The notes beneath the pieces are model-generated. The model saw nothing but the letters and a program-made list of their open reading frames with translations, did no database searches and had not been told where the DNA came from. Position numbers and translations under genes: made by a program. This document shows, piece after piece, positions 45,087-54,672 of a stretch of DNA of 64,000 nucleotides. Position 1 is the first letter of the stretch, and each line of letters opens with the position of its first letter. Origin of the DNA: Candidatus Gastranaerophilales bacterium (GTDB lineage Bacteria; Cyanobacteriota; Vampirovibrionia; Gastranaerophilales; Gastranaerophilaceae); the NCBI GenBank assembly GCA_947626225.1, contig CANQRH010000004.1, positions 1 to 64,000 on the forward strand, written 5' to 3'.

Positions 45087-47663
45087 ATGACAAAACAGGA
45101 AATCAATCTTATAAATACCGCTGATATACAAGTTGAAGATCTTACGCCCGCTATGCAGGAGTATTTAAAGATTAAACATGAAAATCCCGACAAAATATTG
45201 TTGTACAGATTGGGAGATTTTTACGAAACATTTTTTGAAGATGCCGTTATAATGTCCAAGGAATTGGAAATTACGCTGACGGGAAGGGAACAGGGAAAAT
45301 TCGGAAGAATTCCGCTTGCAGGGATACCCGCTAAGGCTGTTAATAATTATATTGAAAAGCTTGTGCAGAAAAATTATAAAGTTATCATCTGCGACCAGCT
45401 TGAAGATCCGAAATACGCAAAAGGTATTGTTAAACGCGGTGTTACAAGAATTATTACATCAGGAACGATTACCGAAAGTGATATTTTAAAACAAAATTCC
45501 AACAACTATATTTGTGCATTATTTAATGATGCAAAACATGACCTGTGGGGATTTGCTTACGCGGATATTTCAACCGGTGAATTCAGGGTTACGCAGGCTT
45601 CTTATGAACTTATTCAGGCGGAGCTTGTCAGAATTTCACCCGCAGAAGTTATTGCACCGTCCGTACGACAGGAAATTAAACCTTTTCAAATCGTTCCCGA
45701 TGAAAAAGTGGATTTGCCCGATGAAATTGTAAAAACTTACAACTGTTCCAAGGTTCCCGCTGATGTTTTTGATGAAAGTTTTTCAACAAACAATCTTAAA
45801 GCCGTTTTTCAAAGTGCAAGTCTGGAATCATTCGGTTATGAAAGATATAAGATTGGTTTCAGATGCGCCGGTGCACTGCTTGCTTATGTATGGGAGAATA
45901 TGAAGGATAATATCCCGCGTTTTGAAAGGATTGAACCTTATGAACTTTCCGAATATATGATTTTGGACAGAAATACCAGGAGAAATCTTGAACTTACGGA
46001 AACTCTGCGCGATAAAAACAAATACGGCTCACTGCTTTGGGCAATTGACAAAACAAGCACTAACATGGGTGCAAGACTTCTCAAAAATTGGATTTGCCAG
46101 CCTCTTAAAAAGGTTGACGATATAATTTACCGCCAAAATTTTGTAAGCGAACTTGCCGGGAAAAATGATATAAGGCTTGAATTAAACAGTGAGCTTGAAA
46201 AGGTCTATGATATCCAAAGACTTGCAACAAGAATGTCAAACGGCTCCGCAAATCCGAAAGATTTTCTGAGCTTGAAGCAGTCGCTTTCTATGCTTCCGAG
46301 TTTGCTTGATACCGCATCATCTCTTGAACATAATCCGCTTGGCAATATTGAAAAATACAGAGATGAAATAATTGAATATACCGAGTTAATTGAACGTACC
46401 ATAAATGATGATGCACCTGTTCTTATAAAAGACGGCGGTATTTTAAAAGAAGGTGTGTCGGGAGAATTGGATTATTTGAGGGATTTATTAACCGGCGGTG
46501 AAAAATGGATTGCGGATTTTGCGGAAAAAGAACGGGAAAAAACCGGAATTAAATCTTTGAAAGTCGGATTTAACAAAGTTTTCGGATATTTTATCGAGAT
46601 TTCAAATTCATATCTTAACCAAATCCCCGAAGGATACATAAGAAAACAAACTCTCACAAATGGTGAAAGATTTATTACTGAAGAATTAAAAAAACACGAA
46701 GATGATGTACTGTCGGCAAAATTCAAATCGTCAGAGCTTGAATATAAGTTATTCTGCGATTTTCGGGATTACTCAAAAGAATTTGTTTCAAAAATCAGAG
46801 AGATTGCTGAATGTATTGCACAGTGTGATGTTTATGTATCACTTGCATCTGTTGCAACGGAAAACAATTTCTGTAAACCCGTAATTGATGAATCTGATGA
46901 TTTTATCGTGAAAAACGGCAGGCATGCGGTTTTGGAAAAAGTCTTGCCGCTCGGAGAATATGTGGCAAATGATTTGGAATTGAAGTGTAATTCCAATGAT
47001 ACAACCCAGTTTATGATTTTAACGGGCCCGAATATGGCAGGGAAATCTACCTATATGAGACAGAATGCTTTAATTGCAATTCTGGCACAAATCGGTTCTT
47101 GGGTACCCGCGGATTATGCCAAAATCGGAATTATTGACAAAATATTCACACGTGTCGGAGCTTCCGATGATTTGACACTCGGTCAGTCCACATTCATGGT
47201 TGAAATGATTGAAACTGCCTGTATATTAAATTCGGCAACGGAAAGAAGCTTTATTCTTCTTGATGAAATCGGCAGAGGAACAAGCACTTATGACGGGGTG
47301 GCAATTGCTTGGTCGGTTGCTGAATATATTGCTGCAAAGATTAAGGCAAGATGTATTTTTGCAACGCATTATCATGAACTTAATGTTATGACAAAAACTT
47401 ACCCGCAGATTAAAAATTTCAGGATAACTATCAGTGAAGAAAACGGTACCATAGAGTTTCTGCGTAAAATTGTACAGGGCGGCGCAAGCAAAAGTTACGG
47501 CATACAAGTAGCAAAGATGGCAGGCTTGCCTTCGGCGGTTGTTAAGCGTTCTCAGGATTTAATGACAAAAATGCAGAAAGATTATTCGAATAATTTGTCA
47601 ACAAGAAAACAAAGAGTTGACGTACCCTCAGTTGATGTTCCGCAATTAAACCTGTTTAAATAA
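45087..47663 (+). CDS. mutS: DNA mismatch repair protein MutS
   Basis: Recognises mispaired bases and recruits MutL. The 858-residue protein has the mismatch-wedge motif YRLGDFYETFFEDA (about 41-54, Phe and Glu present), the clamp and lever domains, Walker A TGPNMAGKSTYMRQ (about 647), Walker B FILLDEIGRGTSTYDG and the helix-turn-helix tail. It ends VPQLNLFK, which matches the sliding-clamp-binding consensus QLxLF. It is MutS1-type, as the N-terminal domain is complete. The promoter predicts a leaderless mRNA. Confidence 0.98.
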   Translation: MTKQEINLINTADIQVEDLTPAMQEYLKIKHENPDKILLYRLGDFYETFFEDAVIMSKELEITLTGREQGKFGRIPLAGIPAKAVNNYIEKLVQKNYKVIICDQLEDPKYAKGIVKRGVTRIITSGTITESDILKQNSNNYICALFNDAKHDLWGFAYADISTGEFRVTQASYELIQAELVRISPAEVIAPSVRQEIKPFQIVPDEKVDLPDEIVKTYNCSKVPADVFDESFSTNNLKAVFQSASLESFGYERYKIGFRCAGALLAYVWENMKDNIPRFERIEPYELSEYMILDRNTRRNLELTETLRDKNKYGSLLWAIDKTSTNMGARLLKNWICQPLKKVDDIIYRQNFVSELAGKNDIRLELNSELEKVYDIQRLATRMSNGSANPKDFLSLKQSLSMLPSLLDTASSLEHNPLGNIEKYRDEIIEYTELIERTINDDAPVLIKDGGILKEGVSGELDYLRDLLTGGEKWIADFAEKEREKTGIKSLKVGFNKVFGYFIEISNSYLNQIPEGYIRKQTLTNGERFITEELKKHEDDVLSAKFKSSELEYKLFCDFRDYSKEFVSKIREIAECIAQCDVYVSLASVATENNFCKPVIDESDDFIVKNGRHAVLEKVLPLGEYVANDLELKCNSNDTTQFMILTGPNMAGKSTYMRQNALIAILAQIGSWVPADYAKIGIIDKIFTRVGASDDLTLGQSTFMVEMIETACILNSATERSFILLDEIGRGTSTYDGVAIAWSVAEYIAAKIKARCIFATHYHELNVMTKTYPQIKNFRITISEENGTIEFLRKIVQGGASKSYGIQVAKMAGLPSAVVKRSQDLMTKMQKDYSNNLSTRKQRVDVPSVDVPQLNLFK

Positions 47664-47727
47664 TCTTAATGAACACTTGAAGATTTTACATAAATATGCT
47701 ATAATTGTAGCAGAAAGTGTGAGGGTT

Positions 47728-48126
47728 ATGGCAGGTATTAATCTCTTTTACAATTTTTCCGATGCTTATGAAAAGCAGAAGCAAAAACAGAAGCAGGATT
47801 TGATTAAACGGAATTATGACGAGATTTATTCTCATGAACTTGCGCATAAAACCGCAGGCGGTTCTCTTGCCGGTTCTGTTGTTATAGAAAGAAATTCAGA
47901 CGGTATACCAGTGGCGGGACATGTTCCGATTAAAATGCCCGCACTTGACAAAAATAATCCCGAAAAAACCATAAATGATGCCAATACTGTTATCCGTGCC
48001 GCCATGGCTCCGGTTAATCCTTCATCTCAAGATTATAACTTTGCAAATCAAGCCCGAGCGATAAAGCTTCAAGCTCAGGCGGTAAAAACCGAAAATACAG
48101 GTAAAAAACTTGATATAAAAGCATAG
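47728..48126 (+). CDS. SprA-related putative metalloprotease
   Basis: A 132-residue protein starting MAGINLFYNFSDAYEKQ. The metal-site-like motif SHELAHKTAGGSLAGS (HELAH, of HExxH type) and the following DGIPVAGHVPIKMP match the 'SprA-related / CJM1_0395 family' of putative metalloproteases, which usually have H-E-L-x-H-x3-GG and a GxYAVGG segment. The N-terminal coiled, Lys-rich part is short. The ATG at 47728 has GAGGG immediately upstream; an earlier in-frame start lacks one. Activity is not proven. Confidence 0.75.
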   Translation: MAGINLFYNFSDAYEKQKQKQKQDLIKRNYDEIYSHELAHKTAGGSLAGSVVIERNSDGIPVAGHVPIKMPALDKNNPEKTINDANTVIRAAMAPVNPSSQDYNFANQARAIKLQAQAVKTENTGKKLDIKA

Positions 48127-48146
48127 TTTTATGCTATAATCAGGGT

Positions 48147-49493
48147 ATGAAAAAAGTTGTTTTATTACTGTGTTTATTACTTTTCGGCAATGTTTGTGAC
48201 GGGTTTGATATAGTTTATCCTAAAAGTCCGATTGTAAATGTAGCTGCAAATTCTACATTTTTTATAGGTTCTTCAATGGAGCCGTTAAAGATTAACGGTA
48301 AGGATGTTCCGCTTCATCCTACCGGAGCTTTTGCTTATGTCGTAAGTCTTCCTGAGGATAAAAATGTTTTTACCGTTGAATCGGGAAGCGGGAAGAAAGT
48401 TTATTTAATCAGGAAAATTATTCCTAAATATTCCGGCGGCAGTACTTTTATTCCATATCCCCAAACACGATTTTATACCGTTACAAAAGATATTTCTCCG
48501 TTACGTTCATCTCCGATTGACGACGGAATAAATCGTATGGCGCATTTACAAAAGGGAGTAAATTTAAGTGTTGACGGTGAGTATAGCGGATTTTACAGAG
48601 TTATTCTGGGAAAGGAGCAATACGGCTGGATCGGTAAATCTTATGTTAAACCGATAAAACAGACAGATAGTGTTGAATTAAAAGGCTACGATTACATAGA
48701 CAATGATGAATATTTTACTTTCGTATTTCATTTGACAGGCATGGTTCCGTTTGAAATGGTTGAAGGCGATGTATTTTTAATGAAGTTTTACAATCTGAAA
48801 GATGACGATATATATGAAATGAATTTCCCGGTAAAAGAAGCATCCGGCGGTAAAAAACTTATCGGATACAGCGGGGAATATCAGGGAAATGATTTTGTAT
48901 TAAAGATAAGAAAACCTCTGAAAATAAAACGTAAATGTCCGCTCAAAAATATTAAGATAGTGGTTGATGCGGGACATGGCGGGCAAGAAGAAGGTACAAC
49001 CGGTTGTCTGGGTGACAAAGAAAAAGATATCACTTTATCACTTGCAAAGTATCTTGAAACCGAGCTTAAAAACCGCGGTGCAAATGTTATTATGACTCGC
49101 GAAAGTGATATTTATGTGGGCTTGCAGCAAAGAGTCGATATTACAAACGATAATGATGCGGTTGTATTTATAAGTTTACACGGAAATGCACTCCCCGACG
49201 GCAGTGATCCGAATAAAATCAGCGGAACGGGGATTTATTATTACTATCCGCAGACCAAACCGCTTGCTGATGTTATTCTTAACACAATGGCACAAAAACT
49301 CGGCACTAAAAACAGAGGGGCTATACAAGCCAGTTTTGCGGTTGTGCGTAATACAAATGCTTTATCCTTACTGATAGAAACGGCATATATGATTAATCCG
49401 GATGATAATGCCAAATTGGTCAGTCCCGAATTTAGGCGGAATTGCGCAAAAGCTATAGCGGACGGGCTTGATAAATATTTTTCTTCTCTTTAA
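48147..49493 (+). CDS. N-acetylmuramoyl-L-alanine amidase (Amidase_3) with SH3 domain
   Basis: An exported cell-wall hydrolase. The 448-residue protein has a signal peptide (about 1-19), an unassigned domain, a bacterial SH3 segment (about 115-170) and the catalytic domain beginning IVVDAGHGGQEEG (about 272). Zinc ligands are in that His, the later Glu, and ISLHGNA; the catalytic Glu is in LLIETAYMIN. TATAAT at 48135-48140 lies 6 nt before the ATG with no ribosome site. Its last 41 bp overlap the convergent gene. Confidence 0.92.
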   Translation: MKKVVLLLCLLLFGNVCDGFDIVYPKSPIVNVAANSTFFIGSSMEPLKINGKDVPLHPTGAFAYVVSLPEDKNVFTVESGSGKKVYLIRKIIPKYSGGSTFIPYPQTRFYTVTKDISPLRSSPIDDGINRMAHLQKGVNLSVDGEYSGFYRVILGKEQYGWIGKSYVKPIKQTDSVELKGYDYIDNDEYFTFVFHLTGMVPFEMVEGDVFLMKFYNLKDDDIYEMNFPVKEASGGKKLIGYSGEYQGNDFVLKIRKPLKIKRKCPLKNIKIVVDAGHGGQEEGTTGCLGDKEKDITLSLAKYLETELKNRGANVIMTRESDIYVGLQQRVDITNDNDAVVFISLHGNALPDGSDPNKISGTGIYYYYPQTKPLADVILNTMAQKLGTKNRGAIQASFAVVRNTNALSLLIETAYMINPDDNAKLVSPEFRRNCAKAIADGLDKYFSSL

Positions 49494-50373
49494 TTTCTAT
49501 CATGGTTTTTAAAAATTCATTAAGAGGTGTTTTTATCCCGTATTTTTTGCCTAAATCAATAATTACGCCCGCAAACATATCCGCTTCGGTTTTTCTTCCC
49601 GCTTCAATATCTTGAAGCATTGAAGTTTTTCCTTCGGGAATCATTTTATGCAGATTTTCCATTGTTTCATTGATAAGCGAATCCGGATTTTTAACTTTGC
49701 AAGCTTTTGCGATATTTGCAACTTCGTGCATAACATCCAGTGCAAGATTCATACATTTTTCATCCGCAAGCATTTCGCCGAATGTCAGGCCTAATACTGC
49801 ACTTATCTGGTTTGCACACGCATTTAGCATAAATTTTGACCACATTGAATGTTTAATGTCATCAGGTATTGAGTATTTTATACCGCTTTTGTCAAAAAAT
49901 GCTTTCAATCTTTTAACTGTTTCGGGATTATCCGAGCCGAAAACGGTTTGATAAATTCCGTCTTGAGTTATGCTTCTGCCGTTTCTTACGGCACTGTGGC
50001 CGATAAAATATGAATAAGGGATTTTTTCCCGTCCGTATTTTTTCGCAATAATATCTTCACTTGTAACTCCGTTTAACAAAGATAATATAAGTGTATCTTT
50101 ATTAACAAAGTTTTTAATATTTTCTGCTGCCTCAAAAAGTCCGTCATATTTAGTCGCAATTATTATCAAATCTGCACTGAAAGATTTGTTATCCGGCAGT
50201 ATATAATTCAATTTTAATTCTTTGCCGTTGAAAAGCAAAGGCTCTTTTGTATATCTTTCATATCGTTTTTCATCAACAAGAACGCGAAAATTTTCATATT
50301 TGCTAAGGATATTTGCATAAACGCTGCCTATGGCTCCTAACCCGCACAATAAAATATTTTCAATATCTTTCAT
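49453..50373 (-). CDS. 2-dehydropantoate 2-reductase-like protein
   Basis: A 306-residue member of the ketopantoate reductase family. The NADPH loop LLCGLGAIGSVYANIL is at 7-22. The catalytic Lys lies in the SKFMLNACANQISAVLGLTFGE region (Lys near 185), and the C-terminal substrate domain follows. Not all PanE-like proteins make pantoate, so I leave the symbol empty; no other pantothenate gene is nearby. The start at 50373 has an extended -10 TGATATTAT ending 6 nt before the ATG. The 3' end overlaps the amidase gene by 41 bp. Confidence 0.85.
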   Translation of the reverse strand: MKDIENILLCGLGAIGSVYANILSKYENFRVLVDEKRYERYTKEPLLFNGKELKLNYILPDNKSFSADLIIIATKYDGLFEAAENIKNFVNKDTLILSLLNGVTSEDIIAKKYGREKIPYSYFIGHSAVRNGRSITQDGIYQTVFGSDNPETVKRLKAFFDKSGIKYSIPDDIKHSMWSKFMLNACANQISAVLGLTFGEMLADEKCMNLALDVMHEVANIAKACKVKNPDSLINETMENLHKMIPEGKTSMLQDIEAGRKTEADMFAGVIIDLGKKYGIKTPLNEFLKTMIEIKEKKNIYQARPL

Positions 50374-50446
50374 AAAAAAATAATATCACAAATTGTAAAA
50401 ATCTGTTTATAAAACTTTAATTTTCTGCAATTCGATTAAAAAAAAA

Positions 50447-50464
50447 TACTTTATATATAAAGTA
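50447..50464. promoter_or_regulatory. perfect 18-bp palindrome upstream of an HD-domain gene
   Basis: TACTTTATATATAAAGTA reads the same on both strands and lies about 20 bp before the start of the HD-domain gene, in the divergent intergenic region. It may be an operator. Confidence 0.45.
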
Positions 50465-50483
50465 GTGTAGATTAAGTGTGCAT

Positions 50484-51245
50484 ATGGGATTGGAAATCAA
50501 CAAACCGCTTGGTGTGGGCGGAATTACTCCGAATATTAGCAGTGCAAGGTATAGCAGTTTTGGCGGTATATCTTCAGATACGTTTGAAATTACTTCCGAC
50601 AAACGTTATACGACAGAGCCCGCTATCAGAAAGATGATTGACGGGAGAGTGAAAAATATCGTGAAAGGTTTTAACCCTCAATTGACTTTGAATATGAAAG
50701 AGCTTGAAACACTGTTGGAAAATCATTGTACCGAGACGAAAAATATTGCGGACGGCATAATTGAAAATCTCCCGTTTTCGCTTCAGGCAAAAGTTGATAA
50801 AAAAGCGGTAGAAGATGCCTCATATCTTCACGATTTGGGAAAAGTACTTATTCCCGTGAATATTTTGAATAAACCCGATAAGCTGAACGAAGCGGAAACA
50901 AAAATTATGCATACTCATTCCGAATTGAGTTATGAACTTTTGAAAAACACTGATCTGGATAAAAAAACACTTCAACTCATAAGAAATCATCATCAAAATG
51001 CAAAAAAAACAGGTTATCCGTGGGTTGGAAAAGATTTTAACGCGGATTTAAATCTTCAAATACTTTCTGTTGCCGATAAATTTTCGGCACTGACGGAAAA
51101 AAGAGCCTACAAAAATGAAATGACCCCAAAACAAGCTTTAACGGTTATTTATCAGGATGTAAAAGAAGGAAAACTTCACCCGTTTATATTCAAAGCTCTC
51201 GCGGATTATGCCGTCTCGGTAAAAGAAAATATTAACGCTGCTTAG
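50484..51245 (+). CDS. HD-GYP-like metal-dependent phosphohydrolase
   Basis: A 253-residue protein. The N-terminal 45 residues are low-complexity (GVGGITPNISSARYSSFGG). The HD domain has YLHDLGKVLIPVNILNKP (about 115-132), a following MHTHSEL and RNHHQNAKKTGYPW, which matches the HD-GYP pattern (HD...HxxxGxxL...HHExxxGxGYP) imperfectly. Cyclic-di-GMP cleavage is possible but the GYP loop is altered. An upstream GTG at 50478 is an alternative start; neither has a ribosome site. It overlaps the convergent gene by 4 bp. Confidence 0.8.
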   Translation: MGLEINKPLGVGGITPNISSARYSSFGGISSDTFEITSDKRYTTEPAIRKMIDGRVKNIVKGFNPQLTLNMKELETLLENHCTETKNIADGIIENLPFSLQAKVDKKAVEDASYLHDLGKVLIPVNILNKPDKLNEAETKIMHTHSELSYELLKNTDLDKKTLQLIRNHHQNAKKTGYPWVGKDFNADLNLQILSVADKFSALTEKRAYKNEMTPKQALTVIYQDVKEGKLHPFIFKALADYAVSVKENINAA

Positions 51246-52354
51246 ATATCTGTTTCAGGCAGGTTTATATCAAATTTTTTACTTCCCTTTTTTATTAAAA
51301 TTGATGCGACAAGAGCAGTAAAAGGAACACAGGCCAAAATTACTATGCTGCCCGTTAATGCGGAAAGAATTTCCGTTGCCACCTGATTAAGATTGAAAAA
51401 CTTATTCAAATCTATGCTGCTTGATAAAAGAACCAAAGGCAAAGCACTTCCCAGATACACAAGAATGAGCGTATTAGACATTGTGCCAATAATATCTCTG
51501 CCGACATTCATACCTGATTTAAAAAGCTCGCGCACGCAAAGATTTTTATCTGTTTCGTGAATTTCGTTTATTGTACTTGCTATAGATACCGCCGTATCCA
51601 TTAACGCCCCGAGTGATGCAATAATTATTGAGGCTGAAAGAATTCCCGTAAAATTCAAATCCGGACGAGCGGTGTATAAAAACATATTTTCTTCTCCGGC
51701 AAATCCCGTCAAATGAGCAAAATATATGGCAAGCTGTGACAATAATCCGGCAAAAACAAGACTGACAGATGTCCCCGCTATTGCGGATGTGCTTTTAAAA
51801 TTGAAACCGCCGACAAGATAGACGGTTATAATTGTTGACAAAATTCCGACAGTGACGGCGGATAATACAGGTGAAAACCCGTTTAATATCAGCGGTACCA
51901 TAACAAAAAATATTAATCCTACCGTTGCAATAATTGAAATTATACTTGTTAATCCTTTTTTTCTTCCCGTCAGCAAAAGCATTAAGGCAAAGACGGCCGA
52001 AAATATAAGTATTTGATTGTCACGCTTTATATCCGCAATAAAAAAATCAACATCTTGTGCAGTTGCGATATTATCGTTTAACGGTTCAACATGCAAAACC
52101 ACTTTATCTCCTTTAGATAACGGGATATCATAAGCAGGGTTGCCTGTCAGCATATTATCAATTTCCGTTACTTCTCCTTTAAATCTTCCGGAGAGAACTT
52201 TCACCGTAACAGCTTGTTTAACCTGATTTTCGTCGACCGGGGAATCGAAATATTCAACACCGGTTACCAAACCTGTTTCGGACGGCAAAACGGCCTGTTC
52301 CGCATGTACACAGGGACATATAAGCATTATTAATATAACAAGCAGTTTTTTCAT
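51242..52354 (-). CDS. YibE/F-family membrane protein
   Basis: A 370-residue protein with a cleavable-looking signal (about 1-18), a periplasmic beta-rich domain of about 100 residues (QAVTVKVLSGRFKGEVTEI) and then about eight transmembrane helices. These include LGALMDTAVSIASTINEI and GRDIIGTMSNTLILVYLGSALP, both hallmarks of the YibE/F family found in Firmicutes and other anaerobes. The molecular function of the family is not established. It stands alone, convergent with the HD-domain gene. Confidence 0.87.
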   Translation of the reverse strand: MKKLLVILIMLICPCVHAEQAVLPSETGLVTGVEYFDSPVDENQVKQAVTVKVLSGRFKGEVTEIDNMLTGNPAYDIPLSKGDKVVLHVEPLNDNIATAQDVDFFIADIKRDNQILIFSAVFALMLLLTGRKKGLTSIISIIATVGLIFFVMVPLILNGFSPVLSAVTVGILSTIITVYLVGGFNFKSTSAIAGTSVSLVFAGLLSQLAIYFAHLTGFAGEENMFLYTARPDLNFTGILSASIIIASLGALMDTAVSIASTINEIHETDKNLCVRELFKSGMNVGRDIIGTMSNTLILVYLGSALPLVLLSSSIDLNKFFNLNQVATEILSALTGSIVILACVPFTALVASILIKKGSKKFDINLPETDI

Positions 52355-52392
52355 AAGCAGATTTTAACATAAAAAATTATTTAAAAGAGTGC

Positions 52393-53166
52393 TTATTGAA
52401 GTTTTGGTTTGATTTTTTCAATATAGATCTTTACGAGGCAGTAATTCCATACAAACTGCATAACGAATGCGAAGTACCCTCCGATAATTCCGGATATGTA
52501 TGAGATTTCATCTCCTCTGATTCCCGCAAGAGAAAATATAATAATCAACAAAACAAGCGGTATGAATGCCAATATATAAGCCGCTATTGCAAGCAGTCCT
52601 AACATAATCGTTTCGCCTAATGAATATCTTATACATTTAAACGGCATTAAAATATTAAATAAACCTTTCTTGTCATAATTTTCGCAATAAATTGCATAAA
52701 TAAACTGTATAAAAACACAGGTAAATCCGAGTAGTGCAAATATTATTACCCCTAAAATTGTCATGAACGGTGTTATAAGGAGCGAAATTCCCACAACTCC
52801 GGCGATTAAAACATATAAAGCCCATACAATTATCAAAGGCAGACTTTTCCAAAATACTTTGAAAGCTTCCCAACTGAAATCGGGGAGCAGGTTTTCAGGA
52901 TTTTCACCGTAGCAGTTATGCATAAAAATAAAGCCGTAACCCATTAAAAAAATTCCGATAACAAAAGCGAGTAAAAGTCCCCAGCCCATTCCCGACATAT
53001 CGGGCAGAACATTTAATGCTTTAGCGGCATCACTGATAAGATTAAAACGTGTGGTAAAACTTGAAATAATTCCCGTAAGAACAAATAAACACAGATGTTT
53101 TACTCCGATGTTACTTCCCGTGAAAATCTTTTTCCAGCCTTCAAAAAAAGTCGATGCAATATTCAT
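52393..53166 (-). CDS. polytopic membrane protein, possibly DUF4013-like
   Basis: A 257-residue protein beginning MNIASTFFEGWKKIF, with an amphipathic start and about six transmembrane helices. It resembles the DUF4013-type 'glycerophosphoryl diester phosphodiesterase membrane domain' layout but I cannot confirm this. The protein at 56.1 kb begins similarly (WKIFFEGLKIY), so the two may be distant paralogues. GGAGGGAA precedes the ATG at 53166, whereas the longer in-frame extension runs antisense to prfB. Confidence 0.7.
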   Translation of the reverse strand: MNIASTFFEGWKKIFTGSNIGVKHLCLFVLTGIISSFTTRFNLISDAAKALNVLPDMSGMGWGLLLAFVIGIFLMGYGFIFMHNCYGENPENLLPDFSWEAFKVFWKSLPLIIVWALYVLIAGVVGISLLITPFMTILGVIIFALLGFTCVFIQFIYAIYCENYDKKGLFNILMPFKCIRYSLGETIMLGLLAIAAYILAFIPLVLLIIIFSLAGIRGDEISYISGIIGGYFAFVMQFVWNYCLVKIYIEKIKPKLQ

Positions 53167-53201
53167 AAATTCCCTCCATGAATAAATTATATCAGTTTTT
53201 G

Positions 53202-53230
53202 TTGCGAATGCAATATTATTATTGTAAAAT
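53202..53230 (+). promoter_or_regulatory. prfB promoter, predicted leaderless
   Basis: TTGCGA (53202-53207), a 17-bp spacer and TAAAAT (53225-53230), 6 nt before the ATG. Confidence 0.65.
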
Positions 53231-53236
53231 TCTCCT

Positions 53237-54325
53237 ATGATTATTGAATTAAAACAGAAATTCAACTTATTAAAAAACAGGTTTGAAAAAATAAAAGAAA
53301 GTTTAAATATTGACACTTTGAAATCAGAACTTTCCAAGCTTGAAGATGATATGCAGTCACCTGATATATGGGCGAATCAAAAAAAAGCTTCCGAGTTGGG
53401 TGCGCAAATCAGAGATATAAAGGATAATATCGAATTCACAGACAAATGGCAAAGTGTAATTGATGACAGTGAAGTTGCATTTGATACAGAAGATGATGAG
53501 CTTATAAATGAATGTTCTTTAAAGCTTGATGAGATGGAACATGCACTTGACAAGTTTGAAATAAAGCTAATGTTAAGTGATGAATACGATGAAGCGGATG
53601 CAATTTTGACCGTTAATGCCGGAGCCGGCGGAACCGATGCTCAGGATTGGGCAAGTATGCTTTTAAGGATGTATTCAAGATGGGCAGAAAGCAGAAACTG
53701 GAAAGTTGAGCTGTTAGATAAACTTGACGGTGATGAAGCAGGAATAAAATCCGCGTCAATAAAGATTACCGGTAAATATGCGTTCGGATATTCAAAAGCC
53801 GAAAGAGGAGTTCACAGGTTAGTGCGGATTTCCCCTTTTAACGCAAACGGCAAACGCCAGACCAGCTTTGCTTCGCTTGAAGTTTCACCGATAATTGAGG
53901 ATTACGAGAAAACAATAGTTATTCCTCCCGAGGATTTGGAAATCGATACGATGCGCTCGGGCGGTGCCGGCGGTCAGAACGTTAACAAGGTGGAAACTGC
54001 CGTGAGAATTCTGCACAAACCTACAGGCATTGTGATTAAATGCCAGCAAGAACGTTCACAGCTTCAAAACAAGGAAAACGCAATGCAAATGCTTGCTTCT
54101 AAACTTCTTGCAATGCGTCAGGCGGAACATGAAAAGAAATTAGCCGAGTTGAAAGGCGAAAATGTTGATATAAATTTTGGTTCACAAATACGTTCTTACG
54201 TATTTCATCCGTATAAAATGGTTAAAGATCACAGGACGGGTTATGAAACAAGTGACGTAGATGCTGTAACGGACGGCGATTTAGATGGTTTTATCGAGGC
54301 TTATTTAAGAGCTAAAGCTCTTTAA
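53237..54325 (+). CDS. prfB: peptide chain release factor 2
   Basis: Terminates translation at UAA and UGA. The 362-residue protein has the SPF tripeptide ([15 protein letters not shown], about 197-211) that sets RF2 apart from RF1 (PxT), and the catalytic GGQ in [14 protein letters not shown] (about 239). The frame is continuous from the ATG; the programmed +1 frameshift at an early UGA found in many bacteria is absent, so this autoregulation is missing. Its promoter predicts a leaderless mRNA. The 3' end overlaps the convergent HTH gene by 14 bp. Confidence 0.97.
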   Translation: MIIELKQKFNLLKNRFEKIKESLNIDTLKSELSKLEDDMQSPDIWANQKKASELGAQIRDIKDNIEFTDKWQSVIDDSEVAFDTEDDELINECSLKLDEMEHALDKFEIKLMLSDEYDEADAILTVNAGAGGTDAQDWASMLLRMYSRWAESRNWKVELLDKLDGDEAGIKSASIKITGKYAFGYSKAERGVHRLVRISPFNANGKRQTSFASLEVSPIIEDYEKTIVIPPEDLEIDTMRSGGAGGQNVNKVETAVRILHKPTGIVIKCQQERSQLQNKENAMQMLASKLLAMRQAEHEKKLAELKGENVDINFGSQIRSYVFHPYKMVKDHRTGYETSDVDAVTDGDLDGFIEAYLRAKAL

Positions 54326-54548
54326 TATCGAGTTTATATCCCAAAATTTCGCATATTAATATCATTTCCGAAAACTTCAAAGAGCCCTTTTCTATTTTGG
54401 CTCTGACATTAAACCTTGTATATTCTTTCCCGCTTAAAGTCGTCATTCTTCGTGCTAATTCCGCAATCGTAATTCTGTTTCTGAATAGTAAAAGTCTAAC
54501 AAGTTCATTTATATCCGTTTTTGAATCAATGTCAATATTTATTGCCAT
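54312..54548 (-). CDS. helix-turn-helix regulator divergent from a prepilin gene
   Basis: A 78-residue protein ([17 protein letters not shown]...) with a XRE-like helix-turn-helix ([15 protein letters not shown], then [21 protein letters not shown]). The ATG at 54548 is chosen because TATAAT (complement of 54555-54560) lies 6 nt before it; an upstream in-frame start has no support. It faces a palindromic site overlapping the prepilin promoter and is the natural candidate to bind it. Confidence 0.75.
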   Translation of the reverse strand: MAINIDIDSKTDINELVRLLLFRNRITIAELARRMTTLSGKEYTRFNVRAKIEKGSLKFSEMILICEILGYKLDIKEL

Positions 54549-54577
54549 GAGCATATTATAAGTTACATGTGAACATA

Positions 54578-54629
54578 TTGACATAAACAGATATGCTAGT
54601 TATAATGTTAATAAATAGTTAACATTATA
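54578..54629 (+). promoter_or_regulatory. consensus promoter with palindromic operator for the prepilin gene
   Basis: A perfect TTGACA (54578-54583), a 17-bp spacer and TATAAT (54601-54606). The -10 box lies inside a perfect 11-bp inverted repeat, TATAATGTTAA ... TTAACATTATA (54601-54611 and 54619-54629), so a bound protein would block the polymerase. Confidence 0.75.
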
Positions 54630-54672
54630 ATATTAAATTTAACAAAAAATTAAGGAATATTAAGGAGCAAAG

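Noticed and set aside
53167-53337. Long N-terminal extension of the membrane protein antisense to prfB
   Set aside because: GGAGGGAA stands before the ATG at 53166. The extension is antisense to prfB and covers the prfB start.
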